A stretch of 64,000 bases of DNA from Vulcanimicrobiota bacterium (lineage in GTDB: Bacteria > Vulcanimicrobiota > Vulcanimicrobiia > Vulcanimicrobiales > Vulcanimicrobiaceae). The translations under genes and the position numbers were made by a program. The DNA is taken from contig PLJL01000004.1 of assembly GCA_003140215.1 (NCBI GenBank), positions 2,142,192-2,206,191 of the forward strand. The letters run 5' to 3'. Every line of letters begins with the position of its first letter. The first letter of the stretch is position 1. The notes beneath the pieces are model-generated. The model was not told the origin of the DNA. It saw only the letters and a list, made by a program, of their open reading frames with translations, and ran no database searches. Of this stretch, positions 52,347 through 61,351 are shown piece by piece.

Positions 52347-54428
52347 CTAGAGAACCACGTCGCGGCTGAGGCTCGACGCCGTGCGGTAGCGGGTGCGCCC
52401 GCTCAGCACGGCCCGGGCGTGGCTGCCGCCGCCGCGCCGGCGTTCGACCGAGAGCTCCTCGGCGAAGGCGGTGACCAGGAACAAGCCCCGACCGCGCTCG
52501 GACATGACGTCGATCGGCAGGCGCGGCCGGAACTCGAAGCCGCTGCCTTCATCGAGAACGTGTAGCACCGGCGATTGACCCGACACGTCGAGCATCACCT
52601 CGATCGGCCCCGGGGCATACCGGACGACGTTGCCCACCAATTCGCCGAAGACTAGCTCGGCGTTGAGGGCTTCCTCGGCGTTGAGTCCCACGGCGCGCAG
52701 CCGGGCTACGAGGTCGGCCCGAGCCCGCGAAGCCGCGCGCGGATCCGCGGCGTCGAACATCCAGGCCGTTGCGCCACGCGGACCTTCGAGCGAGCGCAGC
52801 GGGTGGTGAAACGACACGGCGAGGATCGCGACGTCGTCGGGTGCCGGCCGCCCGTGTGCGACGGTGTCGTAGATCTGATGCGCAACGTCCCCCGTCGCAG
52901 CTCCGAACGCAGCGCGCACGCGCGCTTCGCCGCTCACCGCGTCGCGGTCGAACTCGGTCAAGCCGTCGGTGTAGCACAACAGCACCGAACCCGGCGCAAT
53001 GTCGATCGCGTATCCGCCGTCTTCGGCGCGGCCCCGCAAGCCCAGCGGCAGGTCGCCTTCGTTCAAACTGCTCACCGTCCCGTCCGGTGCGCGCAGCATC
53101 GGCGGCGGGTGACCGGCCGAAGCGAAGGTGAACTCGAAGCACACCGGATCGAGCACGCCGACAAACGCGGTTACGAACGGGGCTTGACCCATCGCCCGAA
53201 CGATGCGGTCGACGGCATTGAGCACCGACACCGGTTCGGGATTGATCAGCGCCGCGGTGCGAATGCTCTGGCGCACGCTGGCCATGGCGACGGCCGCCTC
53301 GAGTCCTTTGCCGGCGACGTCGCCGATCGATAGCACGATTCGTCCGTCGGGCAAGCGGAAGGCGTCGTACCAGTCGCCGCCGACGGTCGCCTCGAGCATC
53401 GCCGCCTGATACATCGCATTGAACGTCAGGCCGGGAACGTCGGGCAGGACCGGAACGAGCGCGGCCTGCTGGAATGTCGTCGCGACCCTGCGCTCGCGTT
53501 CGTACGCCGTGGCGTTGCCGATCGCGGGCGTAATGCGCCGCCCCAGCTCCTCGAAGAACGGGATGTCGTCGGATGAAAAGGAGCGGCCGCTGCCGCGCAT
53601 CACCGCGTTGAGGGTCCCCACGACCCTTCCGGCCGAGAACAGCGGCACGATGAGCGCCGAATCCGAACCGATGGCGGCGAACGTCTCCCGAAACGGTGCG
53701 TCGATCGAGCTCTCGCCCTCGGCGAGCGACGTCGCCGTGTAGACGGTCGGCTTCCCCGTTCGCAAGACGGCGCCCGTCCCGGAATGCGCCGCGCGATTCG
53801 CATACACGCGACCGCGCAGTGCATCGAGCCGGCCGCGCATCACCGCATCGCGGTGGTATGCCGCCGCGAGGCGCACGTCACCCTGATCGTCGAGCAGATT
53901 CACCAGGGCCCAATCCGCAAACTCAGGGACGATGCTGCGGCTGACCACCCGCAAGGTCTGCTCGAGCGACAAGGCGCCCGAAAGCTCGGCGCCGAGGCGC
54001 GCGAAAAAGCGTTCGCGCACCCGTGGTCCGTGGTCGGCGTCGCTTTGGGCCAGCGTTCGCACCGCCTGAACGTCAACGCCCGTCCCGGTCCATCCGGTGA
54101 GCGCGCCCGCAGCATCGGAGCGGGGCACGACGCGCACCAGAAACCAGCGTCCCGTGGGATCGTCCTGGGCCGCGCAGCGGATCCGCACTTCCATCTCGAA
54201 CGGCTCGCGCGCCTCGACGCAGCGCGCGAACGCTTCGGCCGCACTAGGCAGATCGGCCGGATGCACGCTCCGCAACCAGCCCTCTCGCAACGAAGCGTCC
54301 GGGCCTGAGGCGTGCTCGTGCCAAGCCCGGTTCGCCCAGTCGATCGTTCCGTCGGACGCTTGCATCCAAACCAAGATCGGCAGATCGTCGGCGAGACGCC
54401 TGAAATCGTCCGGGTTCGGGTTGCTCAT
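52347..54428 (-). CDS. PAS-GAF-SpoIIE phosphatase with HATPase (RsbU/RsbW-like fusion)
   Basis: About 693 residues in four parts. PAS (about 10-125, ILVWMQASDGTIDWANRAWH); GAF (about 150-320); PP2C-type SpoIIE domain (about 330-550: EATVGGDWYDAFRLPDGRIV, IGDVAGKGLEAAVAMA, LLCYTDGLTE); and an anti-sigma-like HATPase (about 570-693: NAELVFGELVGNVVRYAPGP, VLDEGSGFEF, SERGRGLFLV). Joining phosphatase and kinase-like parts in one chain suggests a self-contained partner-switching regulator of an anti-anti-sigma factor not encoded nearby. ATG 54428 is chosen. The extension to ATG 54551, just after carB, has much lower GC at third positions than the gene and looks non-coding. Confidence 0.92.
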   Translation of the reverse strand: MSNPNPDDFRRLADDLPILVWMQASDGTIDWANRAWHEHASGPDASLREGWLRSVHPADLPSAAEAFARCVEAREPFEMEVRIRCAAQDDPTGRWFLVRVVPRSDAAGALTGWTGTGVDVQAVRTLAQSDADHGPRVRERFFARLGAELSGALSLEQTLRVVSRSIVPEFADWALVNLLDDQGDVRLAAAYHRDAVMRGRLDALRGRVYANRAAHSGTGAVLRTGKPTVYTATSLAEGESSIDAPFRETFAAIGSDSALIVPLFSAGRVVGTLNAVMRGSGRSFSSDDIPFFEELGRRITPAIGNATAYERERRVATTFQQAALVPVLPDVPGLTFNAMYQAAMLEATVGGDWYDAFRLPDGRIVLSIGDVAGKGLEAAVAMASVRQSIRTAALINPEPVSVLNAVDRIVRAMGQAPFVTAFVGVLDPVCFEFTFASAGHPPPMLRAPDGTVSSLNEGDLPLGLRGRAEDGGYAIDIAPGSVLLCYTDGLTEFDRDAVSGEARVRAAFGAATGDVAHQIYDTVAHGRPAPDDVAILAVSFHHPLRSLEGPRGATAWMFDAADPRAASRARADLVARLRAVGLNAEEALNAELVFGELVGNVVRYAPGPIEVMLDVSGQSPVLHVLDEGSGFEFRPRLPIDVMSERGRGLFLVTAFAEELSVERRRGGGSHARAVLSGRTRYRTASSLSRDVVL

Positions 54429-54553
54429 TGCGGCGAGTGGCGCATCCTTGGCAGTGAAAGTGCCCGGCAGACGGGCGCCCGGATCGTTCGTTCCCAGGAC
54501 TGGGCCCGGCGACCCACCAGCGGCGATTGCACGGCGCGCGGTCCGGCGCATCG

Positions 54554-57500
54554 TCAGTGCGCCACCGCCGGCGCATGCGAGGCTTGGTACTCTTGGAGCG
54601 AGCGCGGCGGCCCGGCCTCGGACTCCAGCGCGGTGACCAGGGCGTGCGCGGTGTCGAGCGAGGTGAGTGATGCGATCGAGGCTTCGACCGCAGCACGCCG
54701 GATGCGGTAGTTGTCGGTCTGACCTTTACTGCTCTTGAAGTCGTTGATGACGAGGTCGACCGAGCGTTGCGTGATCAGGTCGAGCACGTCGGGGCCACCC
54801 GCGCCGATCTTATTGACCCGCTCAGCGGCGATCCCGTGCGCGACGAGCACGTCGTGCGTTCCCGGCGTGGCGACGAGCGTGTGACCGAGTGCGACCAGCC
54901 GGCGCATGAGTTCCACCGCGTCGTTCTTCTCCTCGTCGCTCACGGAGACCAGCACGCGCCCGCCGCCGCTGGGCAGCCGAATGCCGGCCCCGAGAAATCC
55001 CTTGCGCAGCGCACCGGCATAGGTGGCGTCGATCCCGAGCACTTCACCGGTCGATTTCATCTCGGGGCCTAGGATCGTCTCGACGCCGCGCATCTTGGCG
55101 AATGAGAACACCGGGACTTTGACGACCACGTAGTCGGGTTTGGGCCGCTGACCCGTACCCCAGGGGAGGTCGCGCAACTTCTCGCCCAACGCGATCCGCG
55201 TCGCGGCCGCCACGAGATTGATGCCGGTCGCCTTGGAGATGATCGGCACGGTGCGGCTGGCACGCGGATTTGCTTCGATGATGAGCAGGTCGTCGGTACC
55301 TTCGGGGATGACGAATTGGATGTTGATCAAGCCGCGTATTCCGAGCTCGCGCGCGATCGCGTCGGTGACCTCGACGATCCGGCGCTCCATGTCGTCGGAG
55401 ATCGTCTGGGTCGGATAGACGCTGATCGAGTCGCCCGAATGGATGCCGGCGCGCTCGACGTGCTCGAAGATCCCGGGGATGAGGATGTCGTCTCCGTCGA
55501 ACACCGCGTCGACCTCGACCTCGCGGCCGCGCATGTACTTGTCGATGAGCAGCGGCGCCCCGGGCGTGATCGGCGGCGCGCTCTCGACGTACGAGGCGAG
55601 CTGGCCTTCGTTGTAGACGACCTCCATCCCGCGCCCGCCCAGCACGTACGACGGCCGCACCAGCACCGGGAAGCCGATCTCGCGCGCGATCGCGCGCGCT
55701 TCGCGGAACGTGTTCGCGGCCCGACCGCGCGGCCGCGCGACGCCCAGCTTCTCGAGCGCGGCGTCGAACTTCTCACGGTCTTCCGCCATGTCGAGCGAGC
55801 GGCGGTCGCTGCCCACGATCGTGATGCCGCGCTTGGCCAGTTCGTCGGCGAGATTGATCGCCGTCTGTCCGCCGAACGCCAGCATCACGCCCCGTGCGTT
55901 GGTCGCGCGCGCGGTCGCCTCGACCTCATCGGCCCCGGGCGGCTCGAATACGAGCACGTCGCTGACGTCGAAGTCGGTCGACACCGTCTCGGGATTGTTG
56001 TTGATCACGACCGCGGCGCAGCCGGCAGCGTGCAGCGCCCACGCCGCGTGCACGCAGCTATAATCGAACTCGATCCCCTGACCGATGCGGATCGGGCCGC
56101 TGCCGACGACGACGACCGCCTCGCGCGCCGGCGGGCGCATCTCGTCGGCCTCGCCGCGCGAGAGATAGTAGTAGGGCGAGGTTGCTGGAAACTCGGCCGC
56201 CGCCGTATCGACCATGCGGAACTGGCCGCGACCCATGGTCGGACCGACCGCGCCGGCCAGCGACTCGATGCCGCGCTGCGAATAGCCGGCCTCGACGGCC
56301 GCCTGCAAGTCACCGAAGGGCGCACACCGGAAACCGGCGTCGTCGGTGTACACGCCGCGGAGCCGTACTTCCAGGTCGACGAGAGCTTTGAACTCCCAGA
56401 GCCAGAACCGGTCGATCATCGAGAGCGCGCGGATCTCGTCGACGCTCCGTCCGCGCCGCAGCATCTCGCACACCGCGAACAGCCGGTCGTGCGTCGGCTC
56501 GGTCGTGGCGTGTTCCAGCTCGTCATCGCTCCACTCGGCGTACGTTCCGCCGGTGAGTGTCTCGTACTTGAGATCGAGCCCGCGCACCGCTTTCATCAGC
56601 GCGGCGGCGAAGGTGCGCCCGATTCCCATTGCCTCGCCGGTCGACTTCATCTGGGTGCCGAGGCGGAAGTCGGCGAGCGGGAACTTGTCGAACGGCCAGC
56701 GTGGGAACTTCACCACGCAGTAGTCGAGCGTCGGCTCGTAGGCGGCCTTCGTGCGGCCGCCGGTGACCGGATTCGGAATCTGGTCGAGCGTCTGGCCGAG
56801 CGCGATCTTGGTCGAGATCTTGGCGATGGGATAGCCGGTCGCTTTCGACGCCAGCGCCGAACTGCGCGAAACACGCGGATTCACTTCGATGATCTGGTAC
56901 TCCGACCGGTCGGGGTGCAGCGCGAACTGGATGTTGCAGCCGCCCTGGACGTTGAGCGCGCGAATCACGTTGATGCTCGACGTGCGCAGCATCTGGTAGT
57001 CGAGATCGGAGAGCGTCTGCGAGGGTGCGACGACGATCGAGTCGCCGGTGTGCACGCCGACCGGATCGATGTTCTCCATATTGCAGACGATGATGCAGTT
57101 GCCGGCGCGGTCGCGCAGGACTTCGTACTCGATCTCTTTCCAGCCGAGCAGCGAGGTTTCGACCAGCGCCTGGTGGATCCGCGAGGCGTCGAGGCCGGTC
57201 TGCAGCGTAGCGCGCAGTTCCGCCTCGTCGCGCACGACGCCGCCGCCGGTGCCGCCGAGCGTGTACGCCGGCCGCACGACCAGCGGGTAACCGACTTCGG
57301 CCGCGAACGCGACGCCGGCCTCGACGTCGGTGACGATCTGCGATTGCGGCACCGGTTCGCCGATCTCGATCATCTTGGCCTTGAAGCGCTCGCGGTCTTC
57401 GGCGAGCTTGATGGTGTCGAGCGGCGTACCGAGAAGCTCGACCCCGTAGCGCTCGATCACACCGGCCTCGGCGAGTTCGACCGCGAGGTTGAGCCCGGTT

Positions 57501-57766
57501 TGGCCGCCCAGCGTCGGCAGCAGCGCGTCGGGGCGCTCGCGCTCGATGATGCTCTCGACCGACGCGACGGTCAGCGGTTCGAGATAGACCGCGTCGGCGA
57601 TCTCCGGATCGGTCATGATCGTCGCCGGATTCGAGTTGACCAGGACGACCCGGTGGCCTTCCTCGTGCAACGCACGGCACGCCTGGACGCCGGCGTAGTC
57701 GAACTCGGCGGCCTGGCCGATGACGATCGGGCCAGACCCGATCACCATGACGGTACGCCGCTGCAT
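54554..57766 (-). CDS. carB: Carbamoyl phosphate synthase large subunit
   Basis: Makes carbamoyl phosphate for arginine and pyrimidine synthesis. About 1070 residues with two homologous ATP-grasp halves: GSGPIVIGQAAEFDYAGVQA opens the first and GSGPIRIGQGIEFDYSCVHA the second. EVNPRVSRSSALASKATGYP and EANPRASRTVPIISKATGIN are the paired metal-binding segments. An MGS-like allosteric domain forms the last about 140 residues. ATG 57766 (MQRRTVMVIGSGP) is preferred over TTG 57775. The small subunit carA is not adjacent. The start may have a very short leader: TATCCT ends eight bases before the ATG. Confidence 0.97.
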   Translation of the reverse strand: MQRRTVMVIGSGPIVIGQAAEFDYAGVQACRALHEEGHRVVLVNSNPATIMTDPEIADAVYLEPLTVASVESIIERERPDALLPTLGGQTGLNLAVELAEAGVIERYGVELLGTPLDTIKLAEDRERFKAKMIEIGEPVPQSQIVTDVEAGVAFAAEVGYPLVVRPAYTLGGTGGGVVRDEAELRATLQTGLDASRIHQALVETSLLGWKEIEYEVLRDRAGNCIIVCNMENIDPVGVHTGDSIVVAPSQTLSDLDYQMLRTSSINVIRALNVQGGCNIQFALHPDRSEYQIIEVNPRVSRSSALASKATGYPIAKISTKIALGQTLDQIPNPVTGGRTKAAYEPTLDYCVVKFPRWPFDKFPLADFRLGTQMKSTGEAMGIGRTFAAALMKAVRGLDLKYETLTGGTYAEWSDDELEHATTEPTHDRLFAVCEMLRRGRSVDEIRALSMIDRFWLWEFKALVDLEVRLRGVYTDDAGFRCAPFGDLQAAVEAGYSQRGIESLAGAVGPTMGRGQFRMVDTAAAEFPATSPYYYLSRGEADEMRPPAREAVVVVGSGPIRIGQGIEFDYSCVHAAWALHAAGCAAVVINNNPETVSTDFDVSDVLVFEPPGADEVEATARATNARGVMLAFGGQTAINLADELAKRGITIVGSDRRSLDMAEDREKFDAALEKLGVARPRGRAANTFREARAIAREIGFPVLVRPSYVLGGRGMEVVYNEGQLASYVESAPPITPGAPLLIDKYMRGREVEVDAVFDGDDILIPGIFEHVERAGIHSGDSISVYPTQTISDDMERRIVEVTDAIARELGIRGLINIQFVIPEGTDDLLIIEANPRASRTVPIISKATGINLVAAATRIALGEKLRDLPWGTGQRPKPDYVVVKVPVFSFAKMRGVETILGPEMKSTGEVLGIDATYAGALRKGFLGAGIRLPSGGGRVLVSVSDEEKNDAVELMRRLVALGHTLVATPGTHDVLVAHGIAAERVNKIGAGGPDVLDLITQRSVDLVINDFKSSKGQTDNYRIRRAAVEASIASLTSLDTAHALVTALESEAGPPRSLQEYQASHAPAVAH

Positions 57767-57850
57767 CCCGCCCAAGGATACGGCCGGACCCGGGCAGGTC
57801 CTTCACGGCGCCACGGGACCGTGCGCACACGTCGGCGTACACCAGCGCCG

Positions 57851-58582
57851 ATGCGCGCGGTGATCACTGCGGGTGGCCTGGTCGAAGGGACCTTCGCGGC
57901 GACGATCGGGACGCGCGTCAAGGCGCTTGCTCCGTTCGGCTCGACGACGCTGCTCGACGTCGTGCTCGACGCTTGCGCCGGCGCCGGGATCGACGGCGTC
58001 GTCGTCATCGGCGGCGTCGAGGCTCGCGCGCACCTGGCAGGCCGCGACGTACGCATCGTCGACGCCGCGCTCGACGGCGCCACCAACGTGCTGCGCGCGC
58101 TCGACGCGTGGCCCAACGAGCGCTTCGTGTACCTTAGCTCCGACCTGCCGTTCGCGAATGCCGGCGGGCTGCGCGATCTGCTCGCACGCAGCGACGGGTT
58201 CGCACTGACGATGGCCTTGGCGGACGTCGACGTGTACGCCGCGCGCTTCCCGGGCGCACCCGATCACAGCGTCGCGCTGGGCGGCGAGCGGGTCGCCAAC
58301 GGAAATGCGTTCGTGCTCGACCCGTCGGCGGTTGAACCCGCGCGCTCGCTGGCGACGAAGCTGTTCGAGGCGCGCAAGAGCTTGGTGCGGCTGGCGCTGC
58401 TGCTGGGGCCGGCGCTGTGCTGGAGGTTCGCCACCAAGCAGTTGACGATCGCCCAGCTCGAGGCGTACGGGCGGCGCCGGCTGGGGGTCGCGGTCGGCGC
58501 GTTGCGTGGTTGCGATCCCGGACTGTGCTACGACGTCGACACGCTCGAGGACTATCGGTACGCATGCACGCTTTCCGGCTAG
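57851..58582 (+). CDS. Nucleotidyltransferase (NTP-transferase/MobA-like)
   Basis: About 243 residues with a GT-A/nucleotidyltransferase-like fold. The opening MRAVITAGGL is the nucleotide loop, followed by KALAPFGSTTLLDVVLDACA and a metal-site-like SSDLPFANAGGLRDLL. A longer C-terminal helical part includes FATKQLTIAQLEAYG. The loop lacks the full GGxxxRM of MobA, so the donor is uncertain; a cofactor-guanylyl- or sugar-nucleotide transferase are both possible. It is divergent from carB and its end overlaps the next MFS gene by 19 bases. Confidence 0.8.
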   Translation: MRAVITAGGLVEGTFAATIGTRVKALAPFGSTTLLDVVLDACAGAGIDGVVVIGGVEARAHLAGRDVRIVDAALDGATNVLRALDAWPNERFVYLSSDLPFANAGGLRDLLARSDGFALTMALADVDVYAARFPGAPDHSVALGGERVANGNAFVLDPSAVEPARSLATKLFEARKSLVRLALLLGPALCWRFATKQLTIAQLEAYGRRRLGVAVGALRGCDPGLCYDVDTLEDYRYACTLSG

Positions 58583-59742
58583 GGACGTTCTGGTTCGGAA
58601 TCCAGGTCGTGTGGACGGCGATGCTCGGCGTCGTGTTTCAGGAGCGCGCCTCGGCGCTCGCTCCCGACGCGGTGACCACCTACACCGTGCTCGCTGCCGT
58701 CGGCGCGCTGCTGGGCGCCGCCGTGCAGGTTGCGGTCGGCATCGCCTCCGACCGCCGCCGGGCGCGCGTCGGCCATCGTCGGCTCTTCTACGCCGTGGGT
58801 GTTGCGCTTGCGGTTCCGGCGGTCGTCGTGTTGCCGGCGGTGCCGTCGCTAGCGGCATACTGGGCGGCGGCGCTGCTGCTGCAGATCGGGATGAACGTGG
58901 GCGGCGGGCCGTATCAGGGGATCGTCGCCGACTACGTCGAGCCCGAGCGCATCGGTCGCGCCTCGTCGTGGATGAGCGTGCTGCAGTTCAGCGGCAGCGT
59001 GGTCGGAATACTGCTGACAACCCAACTGCACGGCGTGGCGCTGGGGGCCGCGCTTGCGGCGTGCCTGGTCGCGAGCTGGTTGGCGATGGACTCCTACGTC
59101 GCGCGACTGCCCGCGTGCCGCGATGCCGTCGTACCATTGCGCCTCAACGCCAACATCTGGACGGTGCTGATCTCGCGCGCGCTGATCAACGTCGGCTTCT
59201 ACACCCTTTTCGGATACCTGTTCTTCTTCGTCCACGAGTCGCTAGGTGTCCCCGACGCGCGCGTTACGACCGGGATCCTCATCCTGGCATTCACCGTCTC
59301 GGGCGTGCTCGGCGCGGCCCTCTCCGGTCGCGCGGCGGATCGCATCGACAAGCGCATCGTCGTCAGCCTGGCCTGTGCCGCGATCGCCGTTGCGGTCGGC
59401 GCCTTCGCCGCGGCGCCGACGGTAAGCGTCGCGCTCGCCTGCGCCGTCGGCGCCGGCGCGGCCTGGGGCGCATTCCTGACCGCCGACTGGGCGATCGCCT
59501 ACGCGGTCCTGCCGCGCGCGGCGATGGCCGCAGCGATGGGCGTGTGGAACCTGGCCGCGGCCCTCCCGCAGGTCGCCGCACCGGCGATCACCGGGCCGTT
59601 GGTGAAGTTCATCGACGCACGCAACTATGGGCTCGGACCGCGCATCGCGCTCGTCTGCGTCATCATCGAGTTCGTCCTCGGCACCGCCTGGCTCTGGCGC
59701 TTGCGGCTTTCCGCTACGATCGCAGCACCTCGGAGAGATTGA
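58564..59742 (+). CDS. MFS transporter (MelB/SLC45-like)
   Basis: About 392 residues, 12 helices. Features such as TFWFGIQVVWTAMLGVVFQE at the N-terminus, GIASDRRRARVGHRRLFYAV (motif A with DRRR...GxRR) and GGPYQGIVADYVEPERIGRA are typical of glycoside-pentoside-hexuronide/SLC45-like carriers rather than drug pumps. The second half has SGRAADRIDKRIVVSLACA as motif A-like. The ATG lies 19 bases inside the nucleotidyltransferase gene, so the two are coupled. The substrate is unknown. The end converges on the Lrp gene. Confidence 0.85.
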   Translation: MHAFRLGTFWFGIQVVWTAMLGVVFQERASALAPDAVTTYTVLAAVGALLGAAVQVAVGIASDRRRARVGHRRLFYAVGVALAVPAVVVLPAVPSLAAYWAAALLLQIGMNVGGGPYQGIVADYVEPERIGRASSWMSVLQFSGSVVGILLTTQLHGVALGAALAACLVASWLAMDSYVARLPACRDAVVPLRLNANIWTVLISRALINVGFYTLFGYLFFFVHESLGVPDARVTTGILILAFTVSGVLGAALSGRAADRIDKRIVVSLACAAIAVAVGAFAAAPTVSVALACAVGAGAAWGAFLTADWAIAYAVLPRAAMAAAMGVWNLAAALPQVAAPAITGPLVKFIDARNYGLGPRIALVCVIIEFVLGTAWLWRLRLSATIAAPRRD

Positions 59743-59746
59743 AACT

Positions 59747-59767
59747 CGCGTTGCCTTCGGAAACGCG
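59747..59767. terminator. Hairpin between convergent MFS and Lrp genes
   Basis: CGCGTT and AACGCG form a 6-bp stem with a 9-nt loop exactly in the 26-base gap between the two convergent stops. It could end transcription in both directions, but there is no clear T-run. Weak evidence. Confidence 0.3.
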
Positions 59768-59768
59768 C

Positions 59769-60194
59769 TCAGCCGAGTACCGTTTCGCGCAAGATGATGC
59801 GGCTGTGCGTCTCCGAGGCGCCGCGGGCGCGCAGCGTTTCGATCAGCGCGACCAGGGCCGGCTCGTCGGCGACCGCGACGCGTAGGGTGTAGTCGAAGTT
59901 GCCCGTTGTCAACGATGCCGATACGACGCCCGGCATGGCACGTAGCGCAGCCTCGAATGCGTCGGCTGCGGTCCCGCTCGCCAGACGCAGGTCGACGAAC
60001 GCCGCCAGGCGTGCGCCGCTCGCGGCCGGGTCGATGTCGGCCCGGAAGCGCCGAATCGTCCCCGAGCTCACCAGCCGCCGTACCCGCTCCGCGACGGCGT
60101 TCGCGCTCAGGCCGACAGCCTCGCCCAGGTCGCGAAAGCTGACCCGGGCATCGTCGCGCAGCTGCCGGAGAATAGCGCGGTCCAAGGCGTCCAT
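59769..60194 (-). CDS. Lrp/AsnC family transcriptional regulator
   Basis: A 141-residue protein. The N-terminal winged HTH (LDRAILRQLRDDARVSFRDL, GLSANAVAERVRRLVSSGTI) and a C-terminal RAM/ligand-sensing domain (AFVDLRLASGTAADAFEAAL, GNFDYTLRVAVADEPALVAL) are both complete and of usual length. It likely controls amino-acid-related genes and often its own. It is divergent from the S41 peptidase gene with an 82-base gap that should hold its operator. Confidence 0.93.
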   Translation of the reverse strand: MDALDRAILRQLRDDARVSFRDLGEAVGLSANAVAERVRRLVSSGTIRRFRADIDPAASGARLAAFVDLRLASGTAADAFEAALRAMPGVVSASLTTGNFDYTLRVAVADEPALVALIETLRARGASETHSRIILRETVLG

Positions 60195-60264
60195 TCCGGA
60201 GAGAAACGCGGCAAATCGGGTCTTATCCTTTTAATTTCCGTGTGAAGAGCGGCGCAAACGGCGC

Positions 60265-60270
60265 TATACT
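60265..60270 (+). promoter_or_regulatory. -10 element of the S41 peptidase gene, leaderless spacing
   Basis: TATACT ends six bases before the ATG at 60277, so transcription would start at or next to the start codon and the mRNA would be leaderless. No ribosome site precedes the ATG. The -35 region at the right distance (GTGAAG, 60242-60247) is weak, so an activator such as the divergent Lrp protein may be needed. Confidence 0.5.
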
Positions 60271-60276
60271 TCGCCT

Positions 60277-61347
60277 ATGAGAAGCCGCCCGACCGCTCTT
60301 GCCTTCGCTCTCGCTGTGCTGGCGACCGGCAACCCCGTCCTCGCCGCCGACGATCCGGCGCGCGGCATCGTCGCGGGCGCCGCGGCGCGGCTCGAAGCCT
60401 ATTACGTCTATCCCTCGCGGGCACGCCAAGCCGCGGAGCTGCTGCGGAGCAACGCATCGGGCGGCGCGTACGACGGCCTGCGGGAAAATGCGCTGGCAAA
60501 GCGCGTCACCGACGATCTCGCACCCGTCCTGCACGACAAGCACGTGCGCCTGTCCTATTCCGTCGACGTCAACCCGCCGGCAAAAGCGTCGGGCAGCGGC
60601 CCGAGCGCCGAGGAAACCGCGGCGTTCGCGCGCTTCATGCGCCAGGCCGGCTACGGGCTGGGCCGCGTCGCGCACCTGCCGGGGAACGTCGGCTACATCG
60701 ATCTGCGGGGCTTTTGGCAAGCGCCCCAAGAGAGCGCAACGGTGATCGACGGGCTCGCGAACGCGGTCGCGTACTCCGATGCGATCGTGCTGGACCTGCG
60801 CCGCAACCACGGCGGCGATCCGCTTGCGATCGCGCGGCTGCTGAGTCACTTTCTCGCGCCCAAGACCCATCTGAACGACTTCGTCGGCCGCGGCGACGAC
60901 GACGCGAAGATCCAAGACTCGACCTTCACCGAGGACGTTCCGGGGCCGCGCATCACCGCACCGTTGTACGTCTTGACGTCGGGCGAGACGTTTTCGGGTG
61001 GCGAGGAGTGCGCGTACGACGTGCAGGCGCTCAAGCGCGGAACCCTCATCGGTGCGACCACCGGCGGCGGCGCGAACCCCGGCGACACGCGGCGTATCGA
61101 CGACCACTTCTCGATCTTCGTCCCGGACGCTCGGGCGCGCAACCCGATCACCAAGACGAACTGGGAAGGCGTCGGCGTCAAACCCGACATCGAGACCCCG
61201 CGCGAGCGCGCGCTGATCGCAGCCTACGGCACGGCACTCGACGGGAAGCTCCGCGACACTACGCTGTCGACCCCCGCACGCGCGCGACTGACCGAGCTGC
61301 GCGCGAAACTCGACACCATGACCGACGCGGAGATCCTCGCGCTCTAG
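60277..61347 (+). CDS. S41 family peptidase (tail-specific protease/IRBP-like)
   Basis: An exported protein of 356 residues with a Sec signal (about 1-23, ending VLAA). The N-terminal helical region (ARGIVAGAAARLEAYYVYPS) is the Tricorn/IRBP cap typical of S41B. The protease core has GNVGYIDLRGF, DAIVLDLRRNHGGDPLAIAR and the nucleophile Ser in TSGETFSGGEECAYD (about 238) followed by RGTLIGATTGGGANPG. There is no PDZ domain, unlike CtpA. The related catalytic Lys is not obvious. It may act on retinoid-like or peptide ligands; function is open. Confidence 0.9.
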   Translation: MRSRPTALAFALAVLATGNPVLAADDPARGIVAGAAARLEAYYVYPSRARQAAELLRSNASGGAYDGLRENALAKRVTDDLAPVLHDKHVRLSYSVDVNPPAKASGSGPSAEETAAFARFMRQAGYGLGRVAHLPGNVGYIDLRGFWQAPQESATVIDGLANAVAYSDAIVLDLRRNHGGDPLAIARLLSHFLAPKTHLNDFVGRGDDDAKIQDSTFTEDVPGPRITAPLYVLTSGETFSGGEECAYDVQALKRGTLIGATTGGGANPGDTRRIDDHFSIFVPDARARNPITKTNWEGVGVKPDIETPRERALIAAYGTALDGKLRDTTLSTPARARLTELRAKLDTMTDAEILAL

Positions 61348-61351
61348 GAGC

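Noticed and set aside
54429..54551. N-terminal extension of the SpoIIE phosphatase to an ATG two bases after the carB stop
   Set aside because: The extra 41 codons have clearly lower third-position GC than the gene and encode a low-complexity stretch; the PAS domain starts just after ATG 54428.
55316..58582. Very long open frame opposite carB (over 1000 codons)
   Set aside because: It is the antisense shadow of carB, created by high third-position GC. Its translation is Arg/Asp/Val-rich with no family motif; only its last part (from 57851) is the real nucleotidyltransferase.
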